A stretch of 64,000 bases of DNA from Blasia pusilla (lineage: Eukaryota; Marchantiophyta; Marchantiopsida; Blasiales), in the NCBI GenBank assembly GCA_050084515.1, contig CM114271.1, positions 55,924,001 to 55,988,000 on the forward strand, written 5' to 3'. Below, in pieces: positions 22,813-32,451 of this stretch. Below the pieces are notes generated by a model, which saw only the letters and a list, made by a program, of their open reading frames with translations, ran no database searches and was not told where the DNA came from. The number at the start of each line of letters is the position of its first letter. The stretch's first letter is position 1. The position numbers and the translations under genes were made by a program.

Positions 22813-23692
22813 AATTGACCCTGCCGCGCTTTGGTCTCAGCAATTCGGTGAACTCATCGGCTTTGCCTGAAGCTGAAGTATGCGGATGTTGCTTTAGGGC
22901 TACTTTGCGTGGCGGTGTGACTTCGCGGCTCCCACTAGTGACCGCTCCGCTCTTTCTTGGTAAGCAGACGGGAGTGACCTGCGACCAATCGAGCGCTTCG
23001 TTTGCCGTCAATTCCTGCTTATGAATATATAGATGGATTAAAAAAGGAGATAAGAATGACTTCGTGCTCGGATGAAGCGCCTCCAGCATTGCTTGGACGT
23101 GCCCGTCGACAAAGGAAGCAAAGTCGACTCCCGGTGCTTTGGGGTCCAGGTGCTGATTCCAAAGGATATAGCACATCCTGACGAGCTTATTTGTTAGGTA
23201 GTAAGATCGAGCGGGATAAAATAACGTCATCAAATGCTTACAAAACTGTCCAAACAATGGCGGAGACAGCGACGTAGCCTTATACCCATTCCTGCCCAGA
23301 TGATCAGACGTTACACAACCGAGTGCCAACAAATCTTCGTGTTTCACCAGGGCCTCAGTATCATACTCATACTCTGGAGTAGCCAAGAGCATATAAGTGG
23401 CTCGCCAATCATCCGGTGTCCATTGTTGGGGCTGAGCTCGATATCGAAGATCCTTTCTTCGAAACTTGGCTGTTGTCGTTGAGGTGCGAAGCTCCCCGAG
23501 GAGTTCTCCTGATGTCAATGTCCAATTAGATTGAAAGAAATTCGCCAAAGATCGCTCTTCCAGCGCTTCGACCAGCTCTGGGGACAGCTTGACCATAGGC
23601 ATGGCCGCACTTCGCAGAATGGGGGTGGAGTCTTCACGAGGCATGCTAGTACGTCGATCTCGGTGAACGCCCCGCTTTGGTCTACTCCGCAA
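22595..23692 (-). CDS. Unknown ORF downstream of Ty3 integrase
   Basis: An open frame of up to 365 codons; the first ATG gives MPREDSTPILRS near 23642. It has a folded-looking N-terminal half (LANFFQSNWTLTSGELLGEL, then WTPDDWRATYMLLATPEY) and a charged, Pro/Ser/Thr-rich C-terminal half. It lies 3-prime of integrase, where env-like or accessory genes sit in some Ty3 elements, and a minus-strand TATA box lies about 100 bp upstream. I do not recognise the family. It could also be the gag of an adjoining element. Confidence 0.5.
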   Translation of the reverse strand: MRSRPKRGVHRDRRTSMPREDSTPILRSAAMPMVKLSPELVEALEERSLANFFQSNWTLTSGELLGELRTSTTTAKFRRKDLRYRAQPQQWTPDDWRATYMLLATPEYEYDTEALVKHEDLLALGCVTSDHLGRNGYKATSLSPPLFGQFCKHLMTLFYPARSYYLTNKLVRMCYILWNQHLDPKAPGVDFASFVDGHVQAMLEALHPSTKSFLSPFLIHLYIHKQELTANEALDWSQVTPVCLPRKSGAVTSGSREVTPPRKVALKQHPHTSASGKADEFTELLRPKRGRVNFETPSEPEPATQEDSDETPRASDHHPVLRLLSQTANEYGVVPEFSCFGHESTSSCSPLARYSEGGRVFTRPR

Positions 23693-23742
23693 CTTTTTGT
23701 TGACCCTGCACTTGAAAATACCCGTCTGGCTCAGTAGGGATG

Positions 23743-23750
23743 CTTATATA
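23743..23750 (-). promoter_or_regulatory. TATA box upstream of the accessory ORFs
   Basis: TATATAAG on the minus strand follows a GC-rich stretch with repeated GCGAAGC motifs (23790-23930). It may mark an LTR or an internal promoter. Confidence 0.45.
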
Positions 23751-24000
23751 GTCTCAGCGTTATGCGGCTGTTGATGTTGGCGCCAGAACTGCAACAGTTA
23801 GTTTGGCGCTTCGCTTCTTTGCAAAGCTCAAGAACGCTCGCGCTTAGCTGCTTCGCGAAGCTCCCATCCATCACGCTTCGCGCTTCACAAAGTCCTAGTA
23901 TCCTCGCGCTTCACTTTTGCCAAGCTTGAGGGGAAATCGCTCACCCCCTGCCTCCTATTTCAGTCCGCGTAGGGTTGAGGCTCATAATACCGCGGAACAT

Positions 24001-24232
24001 GCATTCCATTGACACAAGTGGGCAGGGATTCTCCCTGTAAGGTCCCCAACTATAGTGATCCGTTATCATAGATGGCCAATACCCGGTAGGGTCCCATCCA
24101 ATTTAATTTTAATTTTCCAGGAACTTGAGCCGTCGGTTATCGTACAATAGCACCAAGTCTCCAACGCTTATGGATTGTGGCCGGAGATGTCGATCGTAAC
24201 GTTGCTTGTGTTCATTTTGCACATGTTCTGTC
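24001..24232 (-). pseudogene. Ty3 integrase C-terminal fragment
   Basis: Reads EHVQNEHKQRYDRHLRP, SVGDLVLLYDNRRLKF and then, after a frame change, a GPY-like end (LPGIGHL, GNACSAVL frame remnants). This is the C-terminal domain of gypsy-type integrases. It continues directly from the integrase core ending LALRQTE at 36920. MULE copy 3 was inserted within this codon run. Confidence 0.7.
24224..24232 (+). other. Target-site duplication, left (TGTTCTGTC)
   Basis: Identical to 36911-36919. The two copies flank MULE copy 3 exactly. Confidence 0.9.
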
Positions 24233-25243
24233 GGGGGCTGGTATTCTGGCAGGAGAGAGTAAGAGAGGAGAGAAAGAGAGGAAGAGAGGAGAGTCTCTCT
24301 TAACAAAAAAGGGCCAAATCCGCCTCCTCTCTTCAAAACTTTTTGACATATTTGAAATTTTTGTTTGCTTTCAAATTCAGGAAATCTTTAGAAGAGAGTA
24401 GGTAGTGGTCCACATTTGGCCCTAAAAAAACCTCCTCTTTCCTGGGGGCGAGAAAAAAGGAGACATCATAAGACCACCCTAAACATTTTTCCATCATTGT
24501 CCATGTGAGCCTAAGTTTCTTAACATTCCCTATCTCGGTCAACAAAAAGCAGTGCCCTTGGTATTTTTGTTGGAGGACCACCCGGATGGGTACCTCTCTT
24601 TTTGCAGGGATTGTTGCTTGCATCATGGCCTCCCCTAAATTGCCCCATAACCAACTTTCTGTCGGTTATGAATGGTGTCTGCTCAAGACCAACTTTCTGA
24701 AATGTGAAAAAATCAGATCCTAAGGCTCAGAAACCGAGAAGCTGCACCCCTCCCAACCCGTAAGAAACCTCACCATAAGAAACGAAAGATTTTTAGAAGT
24801 GATTTTCTTCCACCCTGCACCCACGACAATCTAACGGGTTGGGAATCCGAAATGGCAATCCGACAGGTAGTAGGAATCTTGCACATCTTAGACAAGAAAA
24901 GAAGCCTACAACTGGTTGGACGAATGAAGGAACGAGGCAAAAAGTCAAGAAGCCCGCCACAATGCGCCGGTTGGTCTCACCGGATAGAGTCCGATCACTC
25001 AGCGGTCAACCTATCGGAATCGACGGAGTTGCCTGGAAATGGTTAAAAAAGTTGCCTTTGGGCAAAAAGCAAAAAGTCGGAATCATACGGGTTGCAGAAT
25101 TGTAATTCTGAGTAGCTAAAAGAACACAATCCACAAGTCCAAAAACATATTCCAGAAAAATTTTACAAACACCATTATGGGTTGAAAAAATCTCGTCCTT
25201 TATTACCTCCAAAGGAACCTCGGAAATGTACATTTCACCTAGT
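24233..25243. other. Left region of MULE copy 3
   Basis: GA-rich terminal tract, then a 450-bp block shared with 43952-44450 and partly with 14748-15050, then the block homologous to 1-525. A minus-strand open stretch (24626-24333) contains VDHYLLSSKDFLNLKANKNF, also seen in copy 4. Whether it is coding is unclear. Confidence 0.6.
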
Positions 25244-25607
25244 CTATGATTTCTTCACCTCGTCATCTACAAATTTACTCCTAACTCTCCTCGGTGATGC
25301 ATACCAAAGGAATGTCCCGGGATTCAAGTGGCTCCTCCGGCCAATTGTAGACGGGATCGAAAATGTTGGCGGTCGAGAGCCTTGGCCCCCTAGGTACACC
25401 ATAACGGTCCCATGTAACTGTCTCGAGTCCCACCGCCTTCCTCGGCAAGTATACCTTGTACGCTCGCAATGTGACACCCATCCAAGTATCAATATCCGCC
25501 GCCCCCGGTAATACCACTATGGAAACCGCAGGTGTAGACGGAATCCAACACGCGAGAGAAGAAAAGAAGCCTACGCCGCCTTTTACGAGTTGAGGGGAAG
25601 GTGCCAA
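25244..25607 (-). pseudogene. Conserved left-end ORF, copy 3
   Basis: Homologous to 526-813 but split over three frames by small deletions. Recognisable pieces are GTVMVYLGG-like, RPEEPLES and RRVRSKFVDDE. Confidence 0.4.
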
Positions 25608-26599
25608 GGAAGAAGCCCGCTAGATCGCTCGATCCGAAAGGGTCCGATCAGGCAACCTGTCGGAATCAAACAGGTTGCCTGGAGGTGGTAAAAAGGGTCC
25701 ACTGGTCAAAAAGCAAAAAGTTGCAAGGAGGAGAAATCCGACGGGTTGCAGTGGTCATAAAGTGAAAATTGCAAGCAGGAGAAATCCGACGGGTTGCAAA
25801 GTAGAAGACCGTGGAGTACATAGACGATCACATTCAAAAAGACAAAATGATCAGCAAACATTTACAAGCACCACCATCGATCGAAAAAATCTTCTGCTTT
25901 ATATCATCCGAAAAAAGCTCGGAACTGTACATTTGATCTATTCTATGAAATCTTTTGCCAAATTATCAAAAAACTACCTACTCCAAACGCTGCAGTCAAT
26001 CTGGGTCGTTGAGTTCTTTGAACTCACTCGTCATCATCCAAGAGCTCTTGCAAAATCACTTTTGGCCTTGCCCTCCCGATTTTGGGAATCGTTGGAAGTG
26101 ACGATGGAGTCACTACCAAGGGTGGCTCTGGAACCGGAGCTCTCGGCTTCGGTGGAGAGTTGTACGCCCCAACGAGCCTTTTGTATTCTGCCTTTGCCTC
26201 CTTGCAAAGGTCAAACACTTCCTGCCTTCCCTCGAGGCAGAGAATGTTCCTGCCACTCTGCCACGCGCCTTTGATAGTTGCCCCTGAAAGGCCCACTAAG
26301 TCGAACACCAAGTCACCAGGCCTTGAGCAGAGCTCGATGAGCGTTTGCATCACATCTGGCGACTTTTCCCTTCCTCCCAGAAGTGGGGTACTGTCTTGCA
26401 TGTAAATTCCCGGGGGGGAATTGTACAAACTATCTAAGCTGTACCCATCTGAGCATGGATCCACAGGATCCTGGATCTTGAACACCTGGAAATTGTGCTC
26501 GGGCCGAACGAAGCAATAGACATAGGAGTGGTCCATCCAAATCGACGAAACAATGTCGAAACTAAAAAGTCGCCTCGAGAAGATTTTCAATAATTGACT

Positions 26600-26970
26600 T
26601 TGGATCAACTCGCCGGAGTCCGACGGGTTGAGTCGGACCAACCCGTCGGAACCCGACGGGTTGCAGTTGCTTTTGGGTTTTCCAAGTTGATTTTGGTTTT
26701 CGGATGCAACCCGTCGGAAGGCGACGGGTTGCTGGCCTAGACCAGCCCATGCTCGCCTGAGAGCAACCGTCGATAGCAACCGTCGCTATTAGGCGGGTTG
26801 CATCAAAACCAAAATCAATCGCAACCCGCCGGGTTCCGACGGGTTGCAGGTACACCGCGGTTTTCCCTATGTATGTGGGAAAGATGCAACCCGTCGGAAA
26901 CCAACGGGTTGCTCTCAGCCGAGCATGGGCTGCTCTAAGCCAGCAACCCATCGCCTTCCAACGGGTTGCT
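26600..26970. repeat. Palindromes in gene A intron 3, copy 3
   Basis: Palindromes with arms CAACCCGTCGG and variable centres between exons 3 and 4, homologous to 1880-2245. Confidence 0.85.
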
Positions 26971-29019
26971 CACGGACAAAAAAAACCCAGATTGACTCTC
27001 ATTCTACACATCATTATAAGATAATTGAAATTATTTTACAGGAATTGAGCCTTACCCGAATCTGACTCGTCACAGATCGGAGTGGGTACTCGTTTTTGAT
27101 GATCCACGATTGTGCCGTCCTCCACTTTAGTGACCTCTTGACGCACTGGAGGTTGAAGAGCTCGTCCTCGCTCCCTCCAGTCAACACCAAGAAGCAGCCC
27201 CTGTCACTCAGATAGGCATCTGCAAAGGAGAGCAAAAGTGCAATCTGGTCATAAGTGAGCGGCAGATTCCACTCAGATACCTCGTCCGCCGGATTTTCGC
27301 CCCAAAGTCGCAACCCCGAGGGCAGATCGGAGATCAAGAGATCCACCGCAACCTCTTCCACCACTCCATTCACCGTCCAGGCAGCGTGCCCGTTTCGTTG
27401 GAGCTTCCGTCCCAGCGTTGTCAATTTTTCGATGGCGTTGTCGACGCTGAGAATCAAGTCGTTGAGCTCATCCAAGAAAGAGGTGAATCAAGGAGGACGC
27501 TTGTCCGGTCGTTGTTTTTTCTGTGTCTTCCCAAGGATGATGGGTGTATTCTCCTTGGGACAACTGGGCACCTCTCGCTTCGCTTCTCCCTAGTCCGGGA
27601 CGGCTTGTCGGGGTTTCTATGACCTCGGATTCTCGTGGCATTTTCTTCGCCGAGGACCTGGTCCGACCCTCTCTCCTCGCTTTCGTCCGGATGATTCCGC
27701 CTCGGCCTCTCATCTTCAGGCTCTCTTTGGGAAGTCTCGGCCTCTGAATTTTCCTCCTCCTCGCCTTGCCTTTGAGACTCTTTGTGGATTTGTCTTTGGT
27801 CGTCCAGGACCTTGGAAGCCAACTCGGTGTCTCGTGGGCGGCTCTTTGCATCTCCTCCAAGAAGTCTTCAGCCGACAAAATTGGGGATGTCGTCTTGTCC
27901 TGAGGCCACTGCATCATGAAGCACTCGTAAGTCCTTATCCGTGATGTCTTCAGGGTCGTTGAAGTCGAGCCAAATGGGGAAATTCTCCACCTCCCAATCC
28001 GACATGTGCTGACCCATCTCCACATCGTACATGGAGAATGTCTCTGTATCCGGTGGTGAAGCCCACGATTTCAAGGCTATCGGTAATTTTCCCCACGTAC
28101 CTGCGTTCTTACACTGGACGAGGTACTTGAATACCATCCGTTGGGCAGCTTTTAGTCGAACATTATCGGCTGTCTGCTCCTGTAGATCTCGCTTCTTCTT
28201 CGCTTGATCCTGTTTGTTACCCTCTACTTCTTCGTCAAGCTCTGCCTGAGGGAGGACGCAAACCTTGAACATGGTCTTGAATCCAGGGTTCCTGGTTGGC
28301 TTATCCCGGATGTCGTCGAGCCAAACCTCGTAATCTCCAGAACTTCCAAGGTTTGCTTCCGGCGGAATGGGCTCTAATCTTCTGAGCTCCGCTTGGAGAC
28401 CGTCCAACACAGACTACCCGATTACCCGCAACGCGTCCCAGAACGACCATTCGCGTAGCCAATGCAAGATCACTGGATCGGACACACCCGGAGGATGGTG
28501 TGCCGCCCTCTTCTGGGCCTCTGAGCCCTCGGGATCGATTTTCATCGATCGTATCCTCCTGAACTCGCTAATCCCGGATAACGCAAAACGATGCACGCGA
28601 TCCAGCGACACTTTCTCCCCAATCCCACCATGCGGATCTTCATCCCTCTTCCGCTGACGCTTGATAATCGCCTTGAGCTCCTTGTAGAACTCCGGACCAA
28701 GATCAGGGTTGAGAATGCTGATGTATCGTTGCATCTTGCTCGCCGTGTATTTCGTTGCAGCAGATACAACCCTGTACTCTCCCGGGTGCGTCGTAAGCAC
28801 CTTCCTCACCCGATCGCAGTCCAGGATCCAATGGTGGGTGACATTCCCCTCCGATACAATCCTGCACATCCAAACTCAACCCGTCAGGAAATTACATGGG
28901 TTCCTGCAACCCATCGGAGTCCGACGGGTCGTCACAGCTTAGGTCGGATTCTAGCAACAAGCTAAATGATGCAACCCGTCGGAGTCTGACGGTTTGCATT
29001 CAGATTTGCTAATGCTAGG

Positions 29020-29920
29020 TAAGCAACTCGTCGGACTCCGACGGGTTGCTGGACTGCACGCTTTTTCGGAGGTTTTTTTAAGATTGCAACTCGTTGGACT
29101 CCGACGGGTTCCGGATCAAGACGCTTTTTCGGATGTTTTTTTAAGATTGCAAGTCGTCGGACTCCGACGACTTGTTTGATTGAACATAGATTTAACTAGT
29201 TTTTGGCCCAAAGCAAACCGTCAGAGTCCGACGGGTTGCTCGATAGGTCGCCGCCTTGTGAGGTTGTTTTTAAGAATGCACTTTCGTCGGACTCGACGAG
29301 TTGCTCGAGGATCTGCAGTTTAGAAGGTTTTTCCCCAAGCAACCCGTCGGACTCGACGGGTTGCTTGCCTCGAAGCTATTTTTCCCCATATCAACCTGTC
29401 GGAGTCCGACGGGTTGATTTCGGCCAAAAACAGTTTCGAGGCAAGCAACCCGTCGGACTCCGACGGGTTGCTTTGGGGCAAAATCCTTCTAAACCTGCAG
29501 TCACTCGAGCAACTCGTCGGAGTCCAACGAGTTGCATTCTTAAAAAAAAAACCTCACAAGGCGGCCTATCGAGCAACCCGTCGGACTCCGAAGGTTTGCT
29601 TTGGGCCAAAAACTACTTAAATCTATGTTCAATCAAACAAGTCGTCGGAGTCCGACGAGTTGCACTCTTCAAAACATCCTCACAAGCGACTTTGTCGAGC
29701 AACCCGTCGGACTCGACGGTTTGCTTTGGGCCAAAAACTAGTTAAATCTATGTTCCATCAAACAAGTTGTCGGAGTCCGACGAGTTGCAATCTGAAAAAA
29801 ACATCCGGAAAAGCGTGCAGTCTAGCAACCCGTCGGAGTCTGACGAGTTGCTTTCTGCCTAAACAAACCTAACCCATTCATCAATCGAGCAACTCGTCGG
29901 AGTCCGACGAGTTGCGAAAG
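29020..29920. repeat. Nested large palindrome in gene A intron 2, copy 3
   Basis: An array of 25-bp palindromes whose spacers are also mirrored around about 29404. The spacer with TTTTTGGCCCAAAG near 29205 pairs with TTTGGGCCAAAAA near 29600. The one with GACTGCACGC near 29050 pairs with GCGTGCAGTC near 29813. Total span is over 800 bp with small indels. It includes the perfect variant palindrome at 29150-29174, in which both arms differ from consensus. Confidence 0.85.
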
Positions 29921-31386
29921 TGTTAAAGATACTCACGTGTTCATGGCATGCATTGCCATCTCCACCATCGCCATGTGATGAGGGTATGGGTGAAGGACCA
30001 CCGCCTTCACGCAGAAATGTGCCTCCAATGAGTTGGGGCGCTCCTCCATAAACTTGGTCCACGCCATGAACTGTGATTTCCATCCCGGATGAAGAAATGC
30101 AGATTCCTCATCCAGCTGAATTCCGTGCCCTCAACTTGCCTTCTTGAAGTCCTGGTCTCGCATCCTCCGAATGTGTCGAGATTTTCCAAGTCCTCCTCGG
30201 TAACAGAGCTTGGGTTCCATGCTCGTCGTAAGGCTGAACATAGAAGGGAGGAAAGTCGTCCACGAGGGATCTTTGTGGCCGCCGATTGTTTTAGCTTTGC
30301 AATGTCCTCGATCAGATTGTATTAGCGGACGTATTCCATTGTCCTTAATCGGCAGAGTGGAATCCTCGGCGCCAGGCCCTCCATGAGTGCCATCTACTTT
30401 ACCACCGTCGTAACCGGGACAAGAGGAATAAGCTACACTGAAATCCCAATGAATTGCAATTCACATAATTAAAAAACCGAGAACCTCTCTTACCCGCTCG
30501 AAAATGGAGTCGGTTTCTTGACCGCCTAACTTGTGCGAGACAGGGCCTGGAAAATCGACTGGGAACTCGTCGATCCGATAGAGGTCGATGTCCTCCGCCG
30601 GGCTTGGAGTCGAGAATGACCGCTCTCCGGCTTCTTCGGCCATGTCCACCATCTCCACGCTGGCGGTCCTCATGACCTCGTCGTCATCGATTTGAACTGG
30701 TGTTGTTTCCACTATGTTGATTGTGTCCTCGACTTCGTGGGGACATTTCCGCATCGCAACACTTGCGGTTGGACGGGCTGGGCTATCATCAATGGCTATC
30801 GCTTTTTCCGCCCGCTTTAGCCAATTCGCCCTCCTCACCGACGCGTCCAGACGCTTATTTTCTCTCTTTTCATCGGCGATCCTTTTCTTCAGGGCCTGCG
30901 ACGTCTCGGCCTCTTCGTTCTCTTTATCTAGCGCCGCTTGAACACGTCTCGCCAGAAGCACTTGGTTGTGCATCTCTGCTTCCCTTTCCGCTCCTCGATT
31001 TCCTGCTTTGCCTAATTTCATTCGCGAACGAGGCCTAGGAGAAGGCGATGCAGAGTCCTAATGGACTTGGGAGTGAAGCTCCAGACTTGTTGGCTTGTGT
31101 TTTTTCCTCGTCATTTTTGCAGAAATGCCTCCACCTATGTCCACGACGAATCCCTTGATCAGTCGCTTTGCTGATGTCGAGATGGGAGCTCGTCTCACCT
31201 TGATGGTTAGCTCGAATCGTCCTGATATCGCTCGGTCGAACCGTCTCGCTCTCGTTCCCTTCTATCGACTCGCGATGTGTCGCCGCGTGAAATGCCCCTT
31301 CGTATCTGATCAGCTGCTGCGCGGGAGAGTGAGGAGTGAGGAATGAAGATCATGAAATGAGAAACCGGAAATGAGCGATTTCTGCC

Positions 31387-31395
31387 CTATTTATA
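31387..31395 (-). promoter_or_regulatory. TATA box of gene A, copy 3
   Basis: TATAAATAG on the minus strand, directly beside a new inverted duplication. Confidence 0.6.
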
Positions 31396-31496
31396 CTTTT
31401 CTAGCGGTTGGGCTGACCGTTGGGTCCGCTAGAAAAGTAACATCCTAACATCCGACACGTCGCCGTCGTCCTTCGACGGCGACGTGTCGGATGTTA
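31394..31496. repeat. Two new inverted duplications at the gene A promoter
   Basis: One pair of perfect 14-base arms lies at 31394-31407 and 31426-31439. A second pair of perfect 23-base arms lies at 31446-31468 and 31474-31496. Copies 1 and 4 have only one arm of each, so both arose in copy 3. Confidence 0.85.
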
Positions 31497-31515
31497 CGGA
31501 AGTCCGGACGTGAAA

Positions 31516-32180
31516 AATCGCAACCCGTTGGAGTCCGACAGGTTGCGCAGCTCCGCCATCCTGGGTACGTCGCCACGTGCGCGAGCAACCCGTCGGAGAC
31601 CGACGGGTTGAGCGCCTCCATCGTCTTCAGAAAAGAACGCGAGGTACCCGCGCAACCCGTCGGAGACTGACATGTTGCACGCCTCCACCATCTTGTGAAC
31701 GTCGCCACGTGCGCGAGCAACCCGTCGGAGACCGACGGGTTGAGCGCCTCCGTCTTCTTTGGAAAACAACGCAAGGTACCCGCGCAAGCCGTCAGAGACT
31801 GACATGTTGCGCGCCTCCGCCGTGTTTGGGACGGGAACGGGACGTATTTTGGGCAATCCGTCGGAGACTGTTGGGTTGCACGCTTCCCTCATCAAGGGTT
31901 AGGAACGATGGCTTCCCGTGCAAGTCGTCGGAGTCTGGCTGGTGCACCACAAGGCGAGGCCCTTACGCAACCCGTTGGACGGCGACGTGTTGCACGCCTC
32001 GCCGTCTTTGGGCTAAAAGGCGAGGCACCCGCGGAACTCGTCGAGAACAGACGGTTTGCACGCCTCCGACATCTTCGAGCAAGAAGGAGCGGTATCCCAG
32101 CAAGTCGTCGGAGAACGACGGGTTGCTCGCTTTGACAATGTTTAGCAGAAGCGTGCAACCCGTCCGATGCCGACGGGTTG
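31516..32180. repeat. Palindrome cluster in the divergent promoter, copy 3
   Basis: The same series as 6624-7110, with extra units (31890-32060) that copy 1 lacks and copy 4 partly shares. Reading frames through it are repeat by-products. Confidence 0.8.
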
Positions 32181-32387
32181 CAGGCTTCGATAAGCTTCGG
32201 GTAATTTCTGAGTTACCAGGACTCCGAGGGGTTCCAAGTGATGCGCAACCCTATGCTTCCCAAATCTGGTAACATATTGCAACAGAATTGAATGTGTTAC
32301 AGAATTGGATCCATTGTGTCAGACAATGTCCCCCACCAAATTCATCTTGTCAGTAAAAATCATCAGAGTATCTCATTTCCTATTCAC

Positions 32388-32393
32388 TATAAA
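32388..32393 (+). promoter_or_regulatory. TATA box of gene B, copy 3
   Basis: TATAAA with the CATTCT-repeat leader, 64 bp before the start codon at 32452. Confidence 0.65.
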
Positions 32394-32451
32394 TTAAATA
32401 TTCTCATTCTCATTCTCATTCTCAGTCTCCTCCCGTAGGAATCTTCTTGGA

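Larger units (their letters stand above)
21849..24232 (-). mobile_element. Ty3 element, 3-prime half (split by MULE copy 3)
   Basis: Minus-strand order is integrase C-terminus (24232-24001), a GCGAAGC-rich spacer, a TATA box, then two open reading frames reaching 21916. The other half, with RNase H and the integrase core, is at 36911-38385. The two halves join at TGTTCTGTC, which is duplicated on both sides of MULE copy 3. The left edge interrupts gene B of MULE copy 2. Confidence 0.75.
26024..31114 (-). pseudogene. Gene A, copy 3: ParB-like plus N6/N4 methyltransferase-like protein
   Basis: Exons by homology are 31114-30494, about 30405-29937, 28861-27056 and 26536-26024. The methylase-like core is open in the 27475-27014 frame: VDLLISDLPSG, then LPLTYDQIALLLSFADAYLSD, GCFLVLTGG and WIIKNEYPL. 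Exon 4 is intact: YVYCFVRPEHNF, LIELCSRPGDLVFDLVG, GRNILCLEG and the SDDDE-like end LLDDDE. The ParB-like core reads FFIRDGNHSSW, after frame damage. The acceptors of exons 2 and 4 are lost, and part of exon 3 (residues following EYRV at about 28780) is deleted. Most breaks are single-base indels. Confidence 0.6.
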
